From: Clostridiales bacterium
GTDB taxonomy: Bacteria; Bacillota_E; Sulfobacillia; Sulfobacillales; JAIMBI01
NCBI GenBank assembly: GCA_027318915.1
Contig: DAHVOH010000046.1
Coordinates: forward strand, 17,634 to 25,993
Direction of reading: 5' to 3'
DNA: 8,360 nt
The translations under genes and the position numbers were made by a program. Shown in pieces: positions 1 to 6,613 of this stretch; position 1 is the first letter of the stretch; each line of letters begins with the position of its first letter. The notes below the pieces were generated by a model. It searched no databases. It was not told the origin of the DNA and saw only the letters and a program-made list of their open reading frames with translations.

Positions 1-1
1 G

Positions 2-484
2 CGGACCCCGGGGTTGCAGCAGCCGGATCGGCTGGATGAGGCCGCGTTCGAGCGGATGCTCTACGGGGTCGCGAGCCGGCATGACGCTGGCGGATCCCCC
101 GGTCCCCGACGCCCTCGCGACCGACGGCGCCGCGAAGAGCACCGTGAGGGCCGGCTTCGCCCGGGACACCGGGGGGCTCCTCCAGCAGGTTTTCCAGCGG
201 CCCCTCACTACCCGGATGCGGGTGCTCTCCCGGGATGCCATCGTCTGCGGGTCGCGCATGCCATCCCGGTGGCCCTGGGGGTCGATGCGGAGGGACGGAA
301 GCCCGTCTTGGGGCTTCGGGAAGGCACCACCGAGAATACGGCCGTCACGACCTTGGTGCGCGAGGATCTCGTCGCCCGGGGCCGGGACCCACGGCCGGGG
401 CTGCTGGTCGTCAGCGACGGAGGGACGGCGCTGGCCGCGACGGTCACCCGGGTCTTCGGGGATCGGGTCCTCATCCGGCGCGGC
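2..484 (+). pseudogene. Decayed mutator/IS256-type transposase fragment
   Basis: Remnant of a transposase, read across two frames. The frame open from position 2 gives an N-terminal piece with LDEAAFERMLYGVASR (about 32-85). Homology-like sequence then moves to the next frame (about 125-255: AAKSTVRAGFARDT, RPLTTRMRVLSRDAIVCG). It returns to the first frame (about 255-484) with VALGVDAEGRKPVLGLREG, TTENTAV and LLVVSDGGTALAATVTRVFG. These blocks follow the order I know from mutator-type transposases, including the two acidic positions of the DDE core (D in RDAIVCG, D in VSDGG). After RVLIRRG, where a Cys-x-x-His stretch and the rest of the catalytic domain should follow, resemblance stops. The gene therefore has two shifts and lacks its C-terminal half; the 5' end lies at or beyond the window edge. 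It cannot encode an active enzyme. The family call rests on remembered motifs, and the exact shift points are approximate. Confidence 0.
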
Positions 485-737
485 CGCTGCTGGCCGCGGC
501 CCTGGAGGTCTACGTCCACCGGCTCCAGGACGTCACGACGCCAGTGAGCTAGGAAGTCGACGGAATCGGGCGTCCCGAAGCCCCACTAGGTTCAGGACAC
601 CGCTGGAACGACGCGAGCCGACCGGATGAAAGGCGGCATCCCATCCGAAAAGGGTCAGCGGCTAGGGTCGCGGTTGCGGGGAAAAACGTCCCGTCTCATG
701 GCGGGTGAAGGGAGGATCCGGCCAACGCGAACAAGGA
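485..737. other. Gene-free stretch behind the transposase remnant
   Basis: No convincing gene in any frame. Short open frames are rich in Arg, Pro and Gly and look like chance products of high GC. It may contain the rest of the degenerate insertion sequence, but I could not identify a terminal inverted repeat or a target-site duplication. A short frame ending near 550 (AALEVYVHRLQDV) looks protein-like but is too short to assign. Confidence 0.
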
Positions 738-785
738 GTCCCGGCCACGTCCCCCATGGGGACGAAGACCGGGGCTTCCCGGGAC
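738..785 (+). promoter_or_regulatory. Potentially folded leader upstream of the dehydrogenase
   Basis: An outer 7-bp stem, GTCCCGG (738-744) with CCGGGAC (779-785), encloses a perfect 7-bp hairpin, CGTCCCC (748-754) with GGGGACG (758-764) around CAT. A short GAAG/CTTC pairing (764-767 with 775-778, sharing one base with the hairpin) is also possible. The element ends 22 bases before one possible start (808) and 55 before the preferred one (841). It could be a structured 5' leader or an operator. At this GC content chance pairing is common, and I recognise no riboswitch class. Confidence 0.
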
Positions 786-840
786 AGAGAAGGCCGGGCG
801 ATACGCGATGGGGAGTGAACACAGAGGGATCGAGCAGCCG

Positions 841-1626
841 ATGCTGCCCGCGGGCACATTTGCCGACCGCGTGGCCATCGTCACCGGCGGGGGAACCGGA
901 CTGGGCTTTGCCATAGCCCGCGAGCTGGTCGCCTTGGGAGCGAAGGTGGCCATCGCCAGTCGGCGCGAGGAAGTGCTCCAGGCGGCGGCCGACGAGATGG
1001 CCTCTGTCGGCGAGAGGCCATTGGTGGTTCCGGTCGACGTTCGCCGGCCCGAGCAGGTGGACGCCATGGTGGCGCGCACGATAGCCGTGTTCGGTCGGGT
1101 GGATTGCCTGGTGAACAATGCGGCCGGCAATTTCCCGGTCCACGCCTTGGATCTGAGCGTCAACGGGTGGAACGCGGTGGTGGGCATCGTGCTCAATGGA
1201 ACGTGGTACTGCACGCAGCGGGTGGCCAAGGAGTGGGTGGCCAGTGGCGCGCCGGGCGCCATCGTCAATATCGTCGCCACTTACGCCTGGACCGGGGGGC
1301 CCTATGTGGTACATTCGGCGGCGGCCAAGGCCGGGGTACTGGCGATGACCAAGACATTGGCGGTGGAATGGGCCCCGCACCGAATTCGGGTTAACGCCAT
1401 TGCACCCGGACCCATCGCCGAGACCGGCGCCGCCGACCACTTGTGGCCAACCCCGGAGGCGGCGGCGGCGGTGCTCCGCACCGTGCCCGCCGGACGCTTC
1501 GGGCGGCGGGAGGAGGTGGCGCACCTGGCGGCGTATCTGCTGAGCGATTACGCGGATTATGCGTCGGGGGCGTGCTATACCCTGGACGGCGCCAGTTCGC
1601 TGGGCAAGGGTGATTTTCTGCCCTGA
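841..1626 (+). CDS. SDR-family reductase, 2,4-dienoyl-CoA reductase-like
   Basis: Cytoplasmic NAD(P)H-dependent short-chain dehydrogenase/reductase of 261 residues, a normal length. The dinucleotide site TGGGTGLG is at residues 15-22; ASRREE (39-44) after the second strand resembles the NADPH phosphate pocket of dienoyl-CoA reductases. NNAAGNF is at 92-98. The usual Tyr-x3-Lys is absent: the position four before Lys163 is Ser159, and Tyr148 lies further upstream in ATYAW. With Asn119 (LNG) this gives the Asn/Tyr/Ser/Lys order known for mitochondrial 2,4-dienoyl-CoA reductase, and the PGPI block (189-192) fits too. A role in reducing 2,4-dienoyl-CoA during unsaturated fatty-acid breakdown is therefore likely but inferred; no other beta-oxidation gene is in view. 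The ATG at 841 is chosen because the protein then begins MLPAGTF directly before the first strand, as I expect for the family; an in-frame ATG at 808 adds 11 residues. Neither has a strong, well-spaced ribosome site. Confidence 0.
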   Translation: MLPAGTFADRVAIVTGGGTGLGFAIARELVALGAKVAIASRREEVLQAAADEMASVGERPLVVPVDVRRPEQVDAMVARTIAVFGRVDCLVNNAAGNFPVHALDLSVNGWNAVVGIVLNGTWYCTQRVAKEWVASGAPGAIVNIVATYAWTGGPYVVHSAAAKAGVLAMTKTLAVEWAPHRIRVNAIAPGPIAETGAADHLWPTPEAAAAVLRTVPAGRFGRREEVAHLAAYLLSDYADYASGACYTLDGASSLGKGDFLP

Positions 1627-1657
1627 GCGGCGACCGGGAGAGGTTCGGTCGGCCGCG

Positions 1658-1694
1658 CCCGGAGCGGCGGGACGGGTTGTCCCGCCGCTCCGGG
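1658..1694. terminator. Strong hairpin between convergent genes
   Basis: Perfect 16-bp inverted repeat: CCCGGAGCGGCGGGAC (1658-1673) and its complement (1679-1694), with loop GGGTT. It lies 31 bases after the dehydrogenase stop and 85 bases from the stop of the convergent cyclodeaminase-like gene. It is placed to end transcripts from both sides. Neither strand has a U-run after the stem, so it may act as an mRNA 3'-end barrier or with Rho rather than as a classical intrinsic terminator. Confidence 0.
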
Positions 1695-1779
1695 TGGGTC
1701 CTCCGGATGGGGCACCACGCGGGCGCCCGGCGCTTGCCGCCTGGCTGTGCGACGAGACGGCTGCTGCCGACGGCACCGT

Positions 1780-2757
1780 TTAGTCGGTGGACGGGGGGCT
1801 ACCGTCGACCAACGGACCCAGACGCTGCAGCAGCACTTGGGCAGCCGCCAAATCTTGCACGCCGATGCCCGTGAGCTTTGCCACGGTGATTTGTGACGGG
1901 TTGCTGCGGCCCGGATGTCGGCCGTCGAGGACATCCCCCAGTTCGGCGGCAACGGCCGCCGGCCGTCCGGCCTGCACCAGTCGTCCCAATTCGCCCAGGG
2001 TTTGGTTCTGGTCCCGGCTGTCCACGACAATCAGGTCCGCGCGCGCGAAGCATGCGTCATCCAGTTCCGCTTTGCTGTAGTCGTCGGCGCCCAGAGCGGT
2101 GAGGTGCTGTCCCGGATGGAGCCATCGGCCCCGGATGAGGGGCTCGTGACTGGACGTGGCGGTAATGACGGCTTGGCTCTCTTCCACCACGCCTTGCAGG
2201 GAGGAGACGGACTCCACCAGAGCGCCGGGCAGGGCGGCGGCAAGCTCGGAGGCCAAGGCACGGGCAGCGTCTTGCCGACGCCCCCAGAGGCGCAGTCGGG
2301 TGATGGGGCGCAACGCCGCGAGCGCTTCGGCCTGCAGTCGGGCTTGGACGCCGGTTCCGACGATGCCGACGGTCAGCGGTCCGGCGACGGCCAGGAGATC
2401 GGTCGCGATCGCCCCCGCCGCCGCCGTGCGCAGGTCGGTCAGGCGGCCGCGGTCCGCGAGCGACGCCACCAGCTCTCCCGAGCGGGCACTGAAGACCAAC
2501 ACCGCGCCGTTGGCGGTGGGCCGTCCCAGTTCCGCGGCGTTCGGGAGCGATGCGGCCACCTTGACGACGAAATACGGATAGTGGCTCATGGCGGCTGACT
2601 TGACGTGGACGTCGCCCCCATCGTCAAGCTCCAGAATTCCCACGGCCGCGACCGACACCTGGCGGCGGCTGTACAGGCGCAGGCTGTCGCGCACGGCGTC
2701 GAACAAATCGCCGACCGTGACGGCATTCACGACATCTTCGTAAGGAACGAGGCGCAA
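1780..2757 (-). CDS. Ornithine cyclodeaminase / mu-crystallin family protein
   Basis: NAD(P)-dependent enzyme of 325 residues, usual for a family that includes ornithine cyclodeaminase, alanine dehydrogenase (archaeal type), SbnB-like and EutC-like enzymes. The N-terminal segment MRLVPYEDVV starts the substrate-binding domain. YFVVKVAAS holds the conserved lysine (Lys66), and TDLRTAAAGAIATDLLA (107-123) the conserved arginine (Arg110). VGIVGTGVQARLQ (130-142) is the Rossmann loop. GADDYSKAEL (222-231) sits where the catalytic aspartate motif GxDxxGKxEL is expected, and GIGVQDLAAA (297-306) is the conserved C-terminal block. Substrate cannot be read from sequence: it may be a cyclodeaminase, an amino-acid or imine reductase, or a dehydrogenase. 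The TTG start at 2757-2755 is chosen because AGGAAGG lies 7 bases upstream and the protein then begins at the family's usual place; the open frame continues much further upstream with no domain in it. The gene is divergent from the 462-residue unknown protein and converges on the dehydrogenase. Confidence 0.
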   Translation of the reverse strand: MRLVPYEDVVNAVTVGDLFDAVRDSLRLYSRRQVSVAAVGILELDDGGDVHVKSAAMSHYPYFVVKVAASLPNAAELGRPTANGAVLVFSARSGELVASLADRGRLTDLRTAAAGAIATDLLAVAGPLTVGIVGTGVQARLQAEALAALRPITRLRLWGRRQDAARALASELAAALPGALVESVSSLQGVVEESQAVITATSSHEPLIRGRWLHPGQHLTALGADDYSKAELDDACFARADLIVVDSRDQNQTLGELGRLVQAGRPAAVAAELGDVLDGRHPGRSNPSQITVAKLTGIGVQDLAAAQVLLQRLGPLVDGSPPSTD

Positions 2758-2764
2758 ACAGTCA

Positions 2765-2771
2765 CCTTCCT
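2765..2771 (-). promoter_or_regulatory. Ribosome binding site deciding a TTG start
   Basis: On the minus strand AGGAAGG lies 7 bases before the TTG codon at 2757-2755. It supports that start over the ORF's upstream open extension and over another in-frame TTG a few codons upstream. Confidence 0.
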
Positions 2772-2889
2772 CTGTCAAGACTACCGCGGCCGCCGGGCGG
2801 TTCCAAGAGGGCCGCCGGCGGCGCGGACGTCGGCTCGGCTGCGGCGAACCGGCCAGAGCCCGTGCGCCTCCCCCGCCGAGGCCGAGAAC

Positions 2890-2905
2890 TCCTTCTCCAG
2901 AAGGA
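2890..2905. promoter_or_regulatory. Palindrome in divergent spacer, candidate operator
   Basis: TCCTTCTCCAGAAGGA is a perfect 7-bp inverted repeat around CC. It lies in the spacer between the divergent cyclodeaminase-like gene (start 2757) and the unknown gene (start 2951), about 45 bases before the latter's ATG. This symmetry and position fit the binding site of a dimeric repressor or activator controlling one or both genes. No -10/-35 pair was convincing nearby, and no regulator gene is in the window. Confidence 0.
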
Positions 2906-2950
2906 TGACGTCTGCCGCCCGGTCGCTCAGGATTGGGTGGGGGGTGCCAG

Positions 2951-4339
2951 ATGAGCCACGAGGAATTGCGATGGGACCCGGCCATGGAGGCGCGGCTTCG
3001 CCAAGTGGAGGCGTGCCCTGTCGCTGAAGCGGGACAGCTGCTGCAGGAGTTTCGCCGGCAGGGACTGAGCAACGGGGCCATCTATTTGACGCTGGCGGCG
3101 GCGTCTGCTCACTGGGTGGACCATCACGGACCCCTGGTGGGTCACGGCACCTTCAACGGGGGACCTCTGCTGCGCGCGGAAGCCCTGCTGGACGCATCGC
3201 ACCGGCAATTGTCCCTGCTGCATGCGACCGCCTATGTCCTTGACCTCCTGCAGCACGCCAACTATGGCCCCACGGTCATGTTGGCCATGGAGCCGGAGGG
3301 AGAACCGGCGGCTTGGACAGATGAGGAAGCGTTCCTGACCGCCGTCGAATCGGGCCGGGAGGCTTGGCGGGCTGAACATCGCGCCGTGGGGCTGCTGCGG
3401 ACCGTCGGACCGGCTGTGCGCTGGCCCCTGCTGCGTGCCGCCATCCGGTCCTATCCCGAGAATGAGCACCGGCTGTTGATCGTCTGGCGGGCCGTACAGC
3501 TCCTGGACGACACGGAAGGATGGGCATACGCGGAAGGCCCGGTGCGGGCGGCGGTGCAGTATCTGGCGTCCCGACCGGACCTGTCGTGGGCGGAGGCTCT
3601 GTCCCCGGAGTGGCGTGAGCGCCAGCTGCCGGTGGACGCCCCCGCGCCGGTGGACGAGATGCGTCACCAGGCCTGGGTGGACCGATTGGTGGATTGCCCA
3701 CCCGGCTCGGAACCCGCGGTGCTGCTGGAGGCGTGGCGGTCAGGGGTCGGCCTGGCCGCCCTGGCGGATATGACGGCGCGGGCGTCCTCTCTCATGCTGT
3801 ACGCGTCCGGCTATGACGCGCACGCGGTTACCGGGGTCCACGCGGCCCTGGACTTGGTCCGGGGGCCGGATGTGCCGACAGACATTCGGCGTTGGGCCTT
3901 GGGACTCGCCTTGTGCAGCCAGCGCACCCGCCGTCAGAAGGCTGTCCGCTCGTCCTGGGCGGGGACGCCGCAAGAGGGCTCGACTCCCGACTTGACCGAG
4001 GTCCTCCGCCTCGTCCGGGACGACTCGACAGGGCTGGAAGCGGGCGCGGCGGCCGGGCGCCACGTCGCGGCCGGCGGCGAGGTCGGCGCACTGTACACCG
4101 GCTTGATGGAGGCGGCGTTGGTCACCGCAGGGCCCTTCTCCGTCATCCACAATGTCAAAATGCTATGGGGTCTGTACCAAGAAACCTTGCACGGCCGGCC
4201 CAGTTCAGCGGTGGCCCATGCTCGGGCCGCGGCGCGGGTGGTGGCGGCCACGGCGGGGGCGGAGTCCGCCGACGCCATCCCCGTCTTGGCGCAATGGGGC
4301 GGCAAGGGCCGGTCTGGTCTCCCACGAGAGGGACGGTAG
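2951..4339 (+). CDS. Unrecognised 462-residue histidine-rich helical protein
   Basis: I do not recognise this protein. It is predicted cytoplasmic: no signal peptide or clear membrane segment, mostly amphipathic helix, rich in Ala, Leu, Arg, Glu. Histidines cluster in helix-like settings. HWVDHHG and GHGTFNGG (54-71) are followed by LSLLHATAYVLDLLQH (87-102). The second half has DAHAVTGVHAALDLV (289-303) and VIHNVKMLWGLYQETLH (398-414). The H-A-x-x-x-V-x-x-x-L pattern in both halves hints at an old internal duplication and perhaps a metal or cofactor site, in the manner of helical oxidases; this is inference only. The tail after about residue 450 (GGKGRSGLPREGR) looks disordered. The ATG at 2951 is preferred over an upstream TTG (2933) because a G-rich GGTGGGGGGTG lies just before it. 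Coding status is supported by even, protein-like composition across 1.4 kb. It is divergent from the cyclodeaminase-like gene, and both may share control. Confidence 0.
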   Translation: MSHEELRWDPAMEARLRQVEACPVAEAGQLLQEFRRQGLSNGAIYLTLAAASAHWVDHHGPLVGHGTFNGGPLLRAEALLDASHRQLSLLHATAYVLDLLQHANYGPTVMLAMEPEGEPAAWTDEEAFLTAVESGREAWRAEHRAVGLLRTVGPAVRWPLLRAAIRSYPENEHRLLIVWRAVQLLDDTEGWAYAEGPVRAAVQYLASRPDLSWAEALSPEWRERQLPVDAPAPVDEMRHQAWVDRLVDCPPGSEPAVLLEAWRSGVGLAALADMTARASSLMLYASGYDAHAVTGVHAALDLVRGPDVPTDIRRWALGLALCSQRTRRQKAVRSSWAGTPQEGSTPDLTEVLRLVRDDSTGLEAGAAAGRHVAAGGEVGALYTGLMEAALVTAGPFSVIHNVKMLWGLYQETLHGRPSSAVAHARAAARVVAATAGAESADAIPVLAQWGGKGRSGLPREGR

Positions 4340-4412
4340 ACGCCGAGGCGAGGGCGGGTTCGTCCTCCGGATCCGGAAGGGGCCGGGGTCGGCGAGGTCG
4401 TACCGCGCCGTC

Positions 4413-4445
4413 CGGCGGACATCGGCGACGCGCCGACGTCCGCCG
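4413..4445. terminator. Hairpin downstream of the unknown protein
   Basis: CGGCGGAC (4413-4420) pairs with GTCCGCCG (4438-4445), then after one A/C mismatch TCGGC (4422-4426) pairs with GCCGA (4432-4436) around a GACGC loop. It begins 73 bases after the stop. There is no U-run, so termination is only a guess; it may protect the 3' end or be chance in GC-rich DNA. Confidence 0.
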
Positions 4446-4668
4446 TCGACGCCCCGCCGCCGCGTCGGGGAGTGTGGAGGTCTCAACGCAGGAGCCGGGC
4501 CGGGATGAGGCGAACTCTTGGATGGAGTCCGTGGCCGGTCTTTGGGCAGCGGGTCCGGGGGATTTTCAGAACGGGAACGGACCCGGCGGCCATGAGGCGC
4601 GGCGGTGTCGGCCGGGAAAGCGAGCCGGGGACATTCCGGTCCGCCATCGGGCAAGGCCGTCCCGCGCG

Positions 4669-4675
4669 AAGGAGG
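4669..4675 (+). promoter_or_regulatory. Ribosome binding site for a GTG start
   Basis: AAGGAGG lies 6 bases before the GTG at 4682. This fixes the start of the thioredoxin-like gene and removes the long upstream extension of its open frame. Confidence 0.
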
Positions 4676-4681
4676 ACCGAG

Positions 4682-5311
4682 GTGAAGACGCGGCGCTGGA
4701 TGGTGGTGATGGTGCTGGCGGTCGCGGCACTGGTGACGGCCTTTGCGCTCCGGCGCTTCGGGCCGCCCCCGCCCGCCACGGTGTCCGGTGGTCTTCGCAT
4801 CCTGCCGGTCCGGGTTTTCACCGGTCCTCCCCTGCGGTGGCGCACACTGCGCCCCGGAGCGCGCACCGTCATCCTCGCGATGGCGCCTTGGTGCCGCTAC
4901 TGCGCCTGGGAAGACCGGTGGGTGGAGCCCGGCTTGGCGCGGTACCTCGGCCGGAAGGGCATTCGCCTCGTCATTGTGGACGGCAGCGCCAAGTTGGGCG
5001 TGGCGACGGCGGGCCCCATCGGCCAGCCGGGCGGCGGCCAGGATGGCGTGGGGCCGGCTCTGACCCCCTCCGACCCCGGGTACCAAACCGCCGTGGAGGC
5101 CAGTCTGGCCGGCTACCGCCACCGTTATGGCGTCATTGTCTGGGCGAATCCGGCCGCGCACTTGAAGGCGCGCTGGCGATTGGCCGAATATCCGACGTTT
5201 CTGTTTGTCAATCCGGACGGTCTGCTGGCGGACCGCATCACCGGCGTGGCCCCGCTGCCCGCGATTGAGGCGGAAGTGAACAAGTTGGGATGGGCCGCGC
5301 CCGGGATTTGA
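4682..5311 (+). CDS. Membrane-anchored thioredoxin-like protein, CRYC motif
   Basis: Protein of 209 residues with one N-terminal membrane helix (about 6-24, after basic KTRR), so the main domain probably faces outside the cytoplasm as a tethered thiol-disulfide protein. The thioredoxin-fold signs are VILAMAPWCRYCAWEDRW (63-80), with Cys71 and Cys74 as the CxxC pair after a strand, and EYPTFLFVNPDG (169-180), with Pro171 as the expected cis-proline before a strand ending in the common NPDG turn. Between them, residues 101-150 form a long Gly/Pro-rich insertion. This fits the DsbD-C/thioredoxin-like group better than classical thioredoxin; the exact family and partner are unknown. Only two cysteines are present, both in the motif. 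The start is the GTG with an ideal ribosome site. The flavoprotein gene follows after 85 bases on the same strand, so co-transcription is plausible. The direction of electron flow cannot be told. Confidence 0.
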   Translation: MKTRRWMVVMVLAVAALVTAFALRRFGPPPPATVSGGLRILPVRVFTGPPLRWRTLRPGARTVILAMAPWCRYCAWEDRWVEPGLARYLGRKGIRLVIVDGSAKLGVATAGPIGQPGGGQDGVGPALTPSDPGYQTAVEASLAGYRHRYGVIVWANPAAHLKARWRLAEYPTFLFVNPDGLLADRITGVAPLPAIEAEVNKLGWAAPGI

Positions 5312-5383
5312 CCCGGCGCCGCCCATGGTGCCCCGCTGCGGCCTGAGCCGGAGCAGTGGCGAGCCCATCCCGCGCTGTCGAAC

Positions 5384-5390
5384 AAGGAGG
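5384..5390 (+). promoter_or_regulatory. Ribosome binding site of the flavoprotein gene
   Basis: AAGGAGG lies 6 bases before the ATG at 5397. It selects this start over the open frame reaching back to 5325. Confidence 0.
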
Positions 5391-5396
5391 AAACGC

Positions 5397-6599
5397 ATGG
5401 CCCAGGACGCCGAGTACCAGTACGTCATCGTGGGAGGCGGCATGACGGCCGATGCGGCCGTAGCGGGCATTCGGTCCGTCGACCCGACCGGGCGCATCGC
5501 CCTGCTGTCGGAGGAGCCGTTCATGCCCTACAACCGCCCCCCGCTGTCCAAGAGCCTCTTCAAAGGAGACCGCGTTGAACAGATCTGGCGCCGGATGGAC
5601 TACGAGGAACAGGACGTGGACCTGTATCTGACCACGCGAGTGGTCGCGCTCGATCCTTCGACCCATCGTCTCACCGACCACACGGGGCGGTCTTTTCGTT
5701 ACCAGCGCTGTCTGCTGGCCACCGGCGGCGCGCCGATTCGCCTGCCCAGCCTGCCGGACTCCGTCGTCTATTATCGCACCCTGGCCGACTACTTCCGCTT
5801 GGTGCGGCGCGCCACCAATGCACGGGAAGTAGCGGTCATCGGCGGTGGCTTCATCGGTTCCGAAATGGCTGCGGCCCTGACCCTGCAGAACAAGCAGGTG
5901 CATCAGATCATGCTGGAGTCCGGCATCCTGGGCCGCGTGCTGCCGCGGGATCTCTCGGACGACGTGACGGCCTACTATCGGAGCCGCGGCGTCATTGTAC
6001 ATCCCGAAACCACAGTGGCGGGAGCGCGGGTGGACGGCGGGCGCACCCTGCTGGAAACCGGAACCGGCGAAGAGCTCGCGGTGGACCTCGTCATCGCCGG
6101 TCTCGGCATCCGCCCGCGGGTGGAACTGGCTCAAGCGGCCGGCATTCAGGTGGACGACGGGATTCGGGTGGACGCGTCCCTCATGACCTCGGCGCCCGAC
6201 GTGTATGCCGCCGGCGACGTGGCCAGTGTGTTCAGTTCAGCTCTCGGGCGTTTTGTCCGGGTGGAGCACGAGGACAATGCCAACGCGATGGGCGAGGCCG
6301 CAGGGCGGAGCATGGCCGGCGCCTTGGTCCACCACGACTATCTCCCGTTCTTCTACTCGGATCTGTTTGACAAGGGATTTGAGGCGGTCGGCTTGCTGGA
6401 CCCCCGGTTGACGACCGTCGCGGACTGGAAGGATCCGAACCAGGAGGGGGTTGTCTATTATCTGGATGCGGAGGGACGTGTGAGGGGCGTGCTGCTCTGG
6501 AACGTCTGGGACCGGGTGGACAGGGCCCGCGCGCTTATCGAAGGGCAGACGGCCTTTGTGCCGCCGGAGACCGTTCGGGGTGCGATAGCCGGGGATTGA
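5397..6599 (+). CDS. FAD-dependent NAD(P)H oxidoreductase, AIF-like
   Basis: Flavoprotein of 400 residues, of the pyridine-nucleotide-disulfide / ferredoxin-reductase superfamily, probably cytoplasmic since no signal peptide is seen. The FAD site is YVIVGGGMTADAAVAGI (9-25), followed by PFMPYNRPPLSKSLFKG (41-57), the signature of the AIF and rubredoxin/ferredoxin reductase branch. A second Rossmann motif, VAVIGGGFIGSEMAAAL (145-161), binds the nicotinamide nucleotide; the acidic Glu174 at the end of the next strand favours NADH, tentatively. VYAAGDVASVF (269-279) is the conserved second FAD contact. The C-terminal part (about 288-385), with VEHEDNANAMG, PFFYSDLFDKGFEAVG and GVLLWNVWDRV, looks like the AIF-type C-terminal domain. 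There is no CxxC redox pair next to the FAD site, so it is not a thioredoxin or lipoamide reductase of the disulfide kind. Its acceptor could be a ferredoxin, rubredoxin, Rieske protein or quinone; none is encoded here. Start fixed by a strong ribosome site. It may be co-transcribed with the CRYC protein before it. Confidence 0.
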   Translation: MAQDAEYQYVIVGGGMTADAAVAGIRSVDPTGRIALLSEEPFMPYNRPPLSKSLFKGDRVEQIWRRMDYEEQDVDLYLTTRVVALDPSTHRLTDHTGRSFRYQRCLLATGGAPIRLPSLPDSVVYYRTLADYFRLVRRATNAREVAVIGGGFIGSEMAAALTLQNKQVHQIMLESGILGRVLPRDLSDDVTAYYRSRGVIVHPETTVAGARVDGGRTLLETGTGEELAVDLVIAGLGIRPRVELAQAAGIQVDDGIRVDASLMTSAPDVYAAGDVASVFSSALGRFVRVEHEDNANAMGEAAGRSMAGALVHHDYLPFFYSDLFDKGFEAVGLLDPRLTTVADWKDPNQEGVVYYLDAEGRVRGVLLWNVWDRVDRARALIEGQTAFVPPETVRGAIAGD

Positions 6600-6613
6600 C
6601 CGGAGGGCTCACG

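Larger units (their letters stand above)
4340..4681. other. 342-bp stretch without a convincing gene
   Basis: Between the unknown protein and the CRYC thioredoxin-like gene. Frames crossing it are Arg/Gly/Pro-rich and look like GC-driven shadows; the open frame leading into the next gene has no start with a good ribosome site before 4682. It holds the hairpin at 4413-4445 and a second looser pairing, GGGTCCG (4551-4557) with CGGACCC (4578-4584). The promoter for the redox genes downstream presumably lies here, but I cannot point to its elements. Confidence 0.

Noticed and set aside
655..1776. Long minus-strand open frame (373 codons)
   Set aside because: It lies antisense to the dehydrogenase, is rich in Arg/Gly/Pro/His, and shows no domain; a GC-driven shadow.
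2773..2778. Perfect TTGACA -35-like hexamer on the minus strand near the cyclodeaminase-like gene
   Set aside because: No -10 hexamer follows at 16-18 bases, and a transcript from it would start inside the coding region.
2811..2822. 12-bp palindrome GCCGCCGGCGGC
   Set aside because: Pure GC symmetry is expected by chance in such GC-rich DNA.
3892..5268. Long plus-strand open frame (458 codons) overlapping two genes
   Set aside because: It is out of frame with both the unknown protein and the CRYC protein, which have better composition and ribosome sites; it is dominated by Arg/Gly repeats.
5297..5319. Hairpin across the stop codon of the CRYC protein gene
   Set aside because: The stem is 5 plus 3 bp with a bulge and no U-run; termination there would conflict with likely co-transcription with the flavoprotein.
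4205..5524. Long minus-strand open frame (439 codons)
   Set aside because: It is antisense to three supported segments, has low-complexity Arg/Pro/Gly composition and no recognisable motif.
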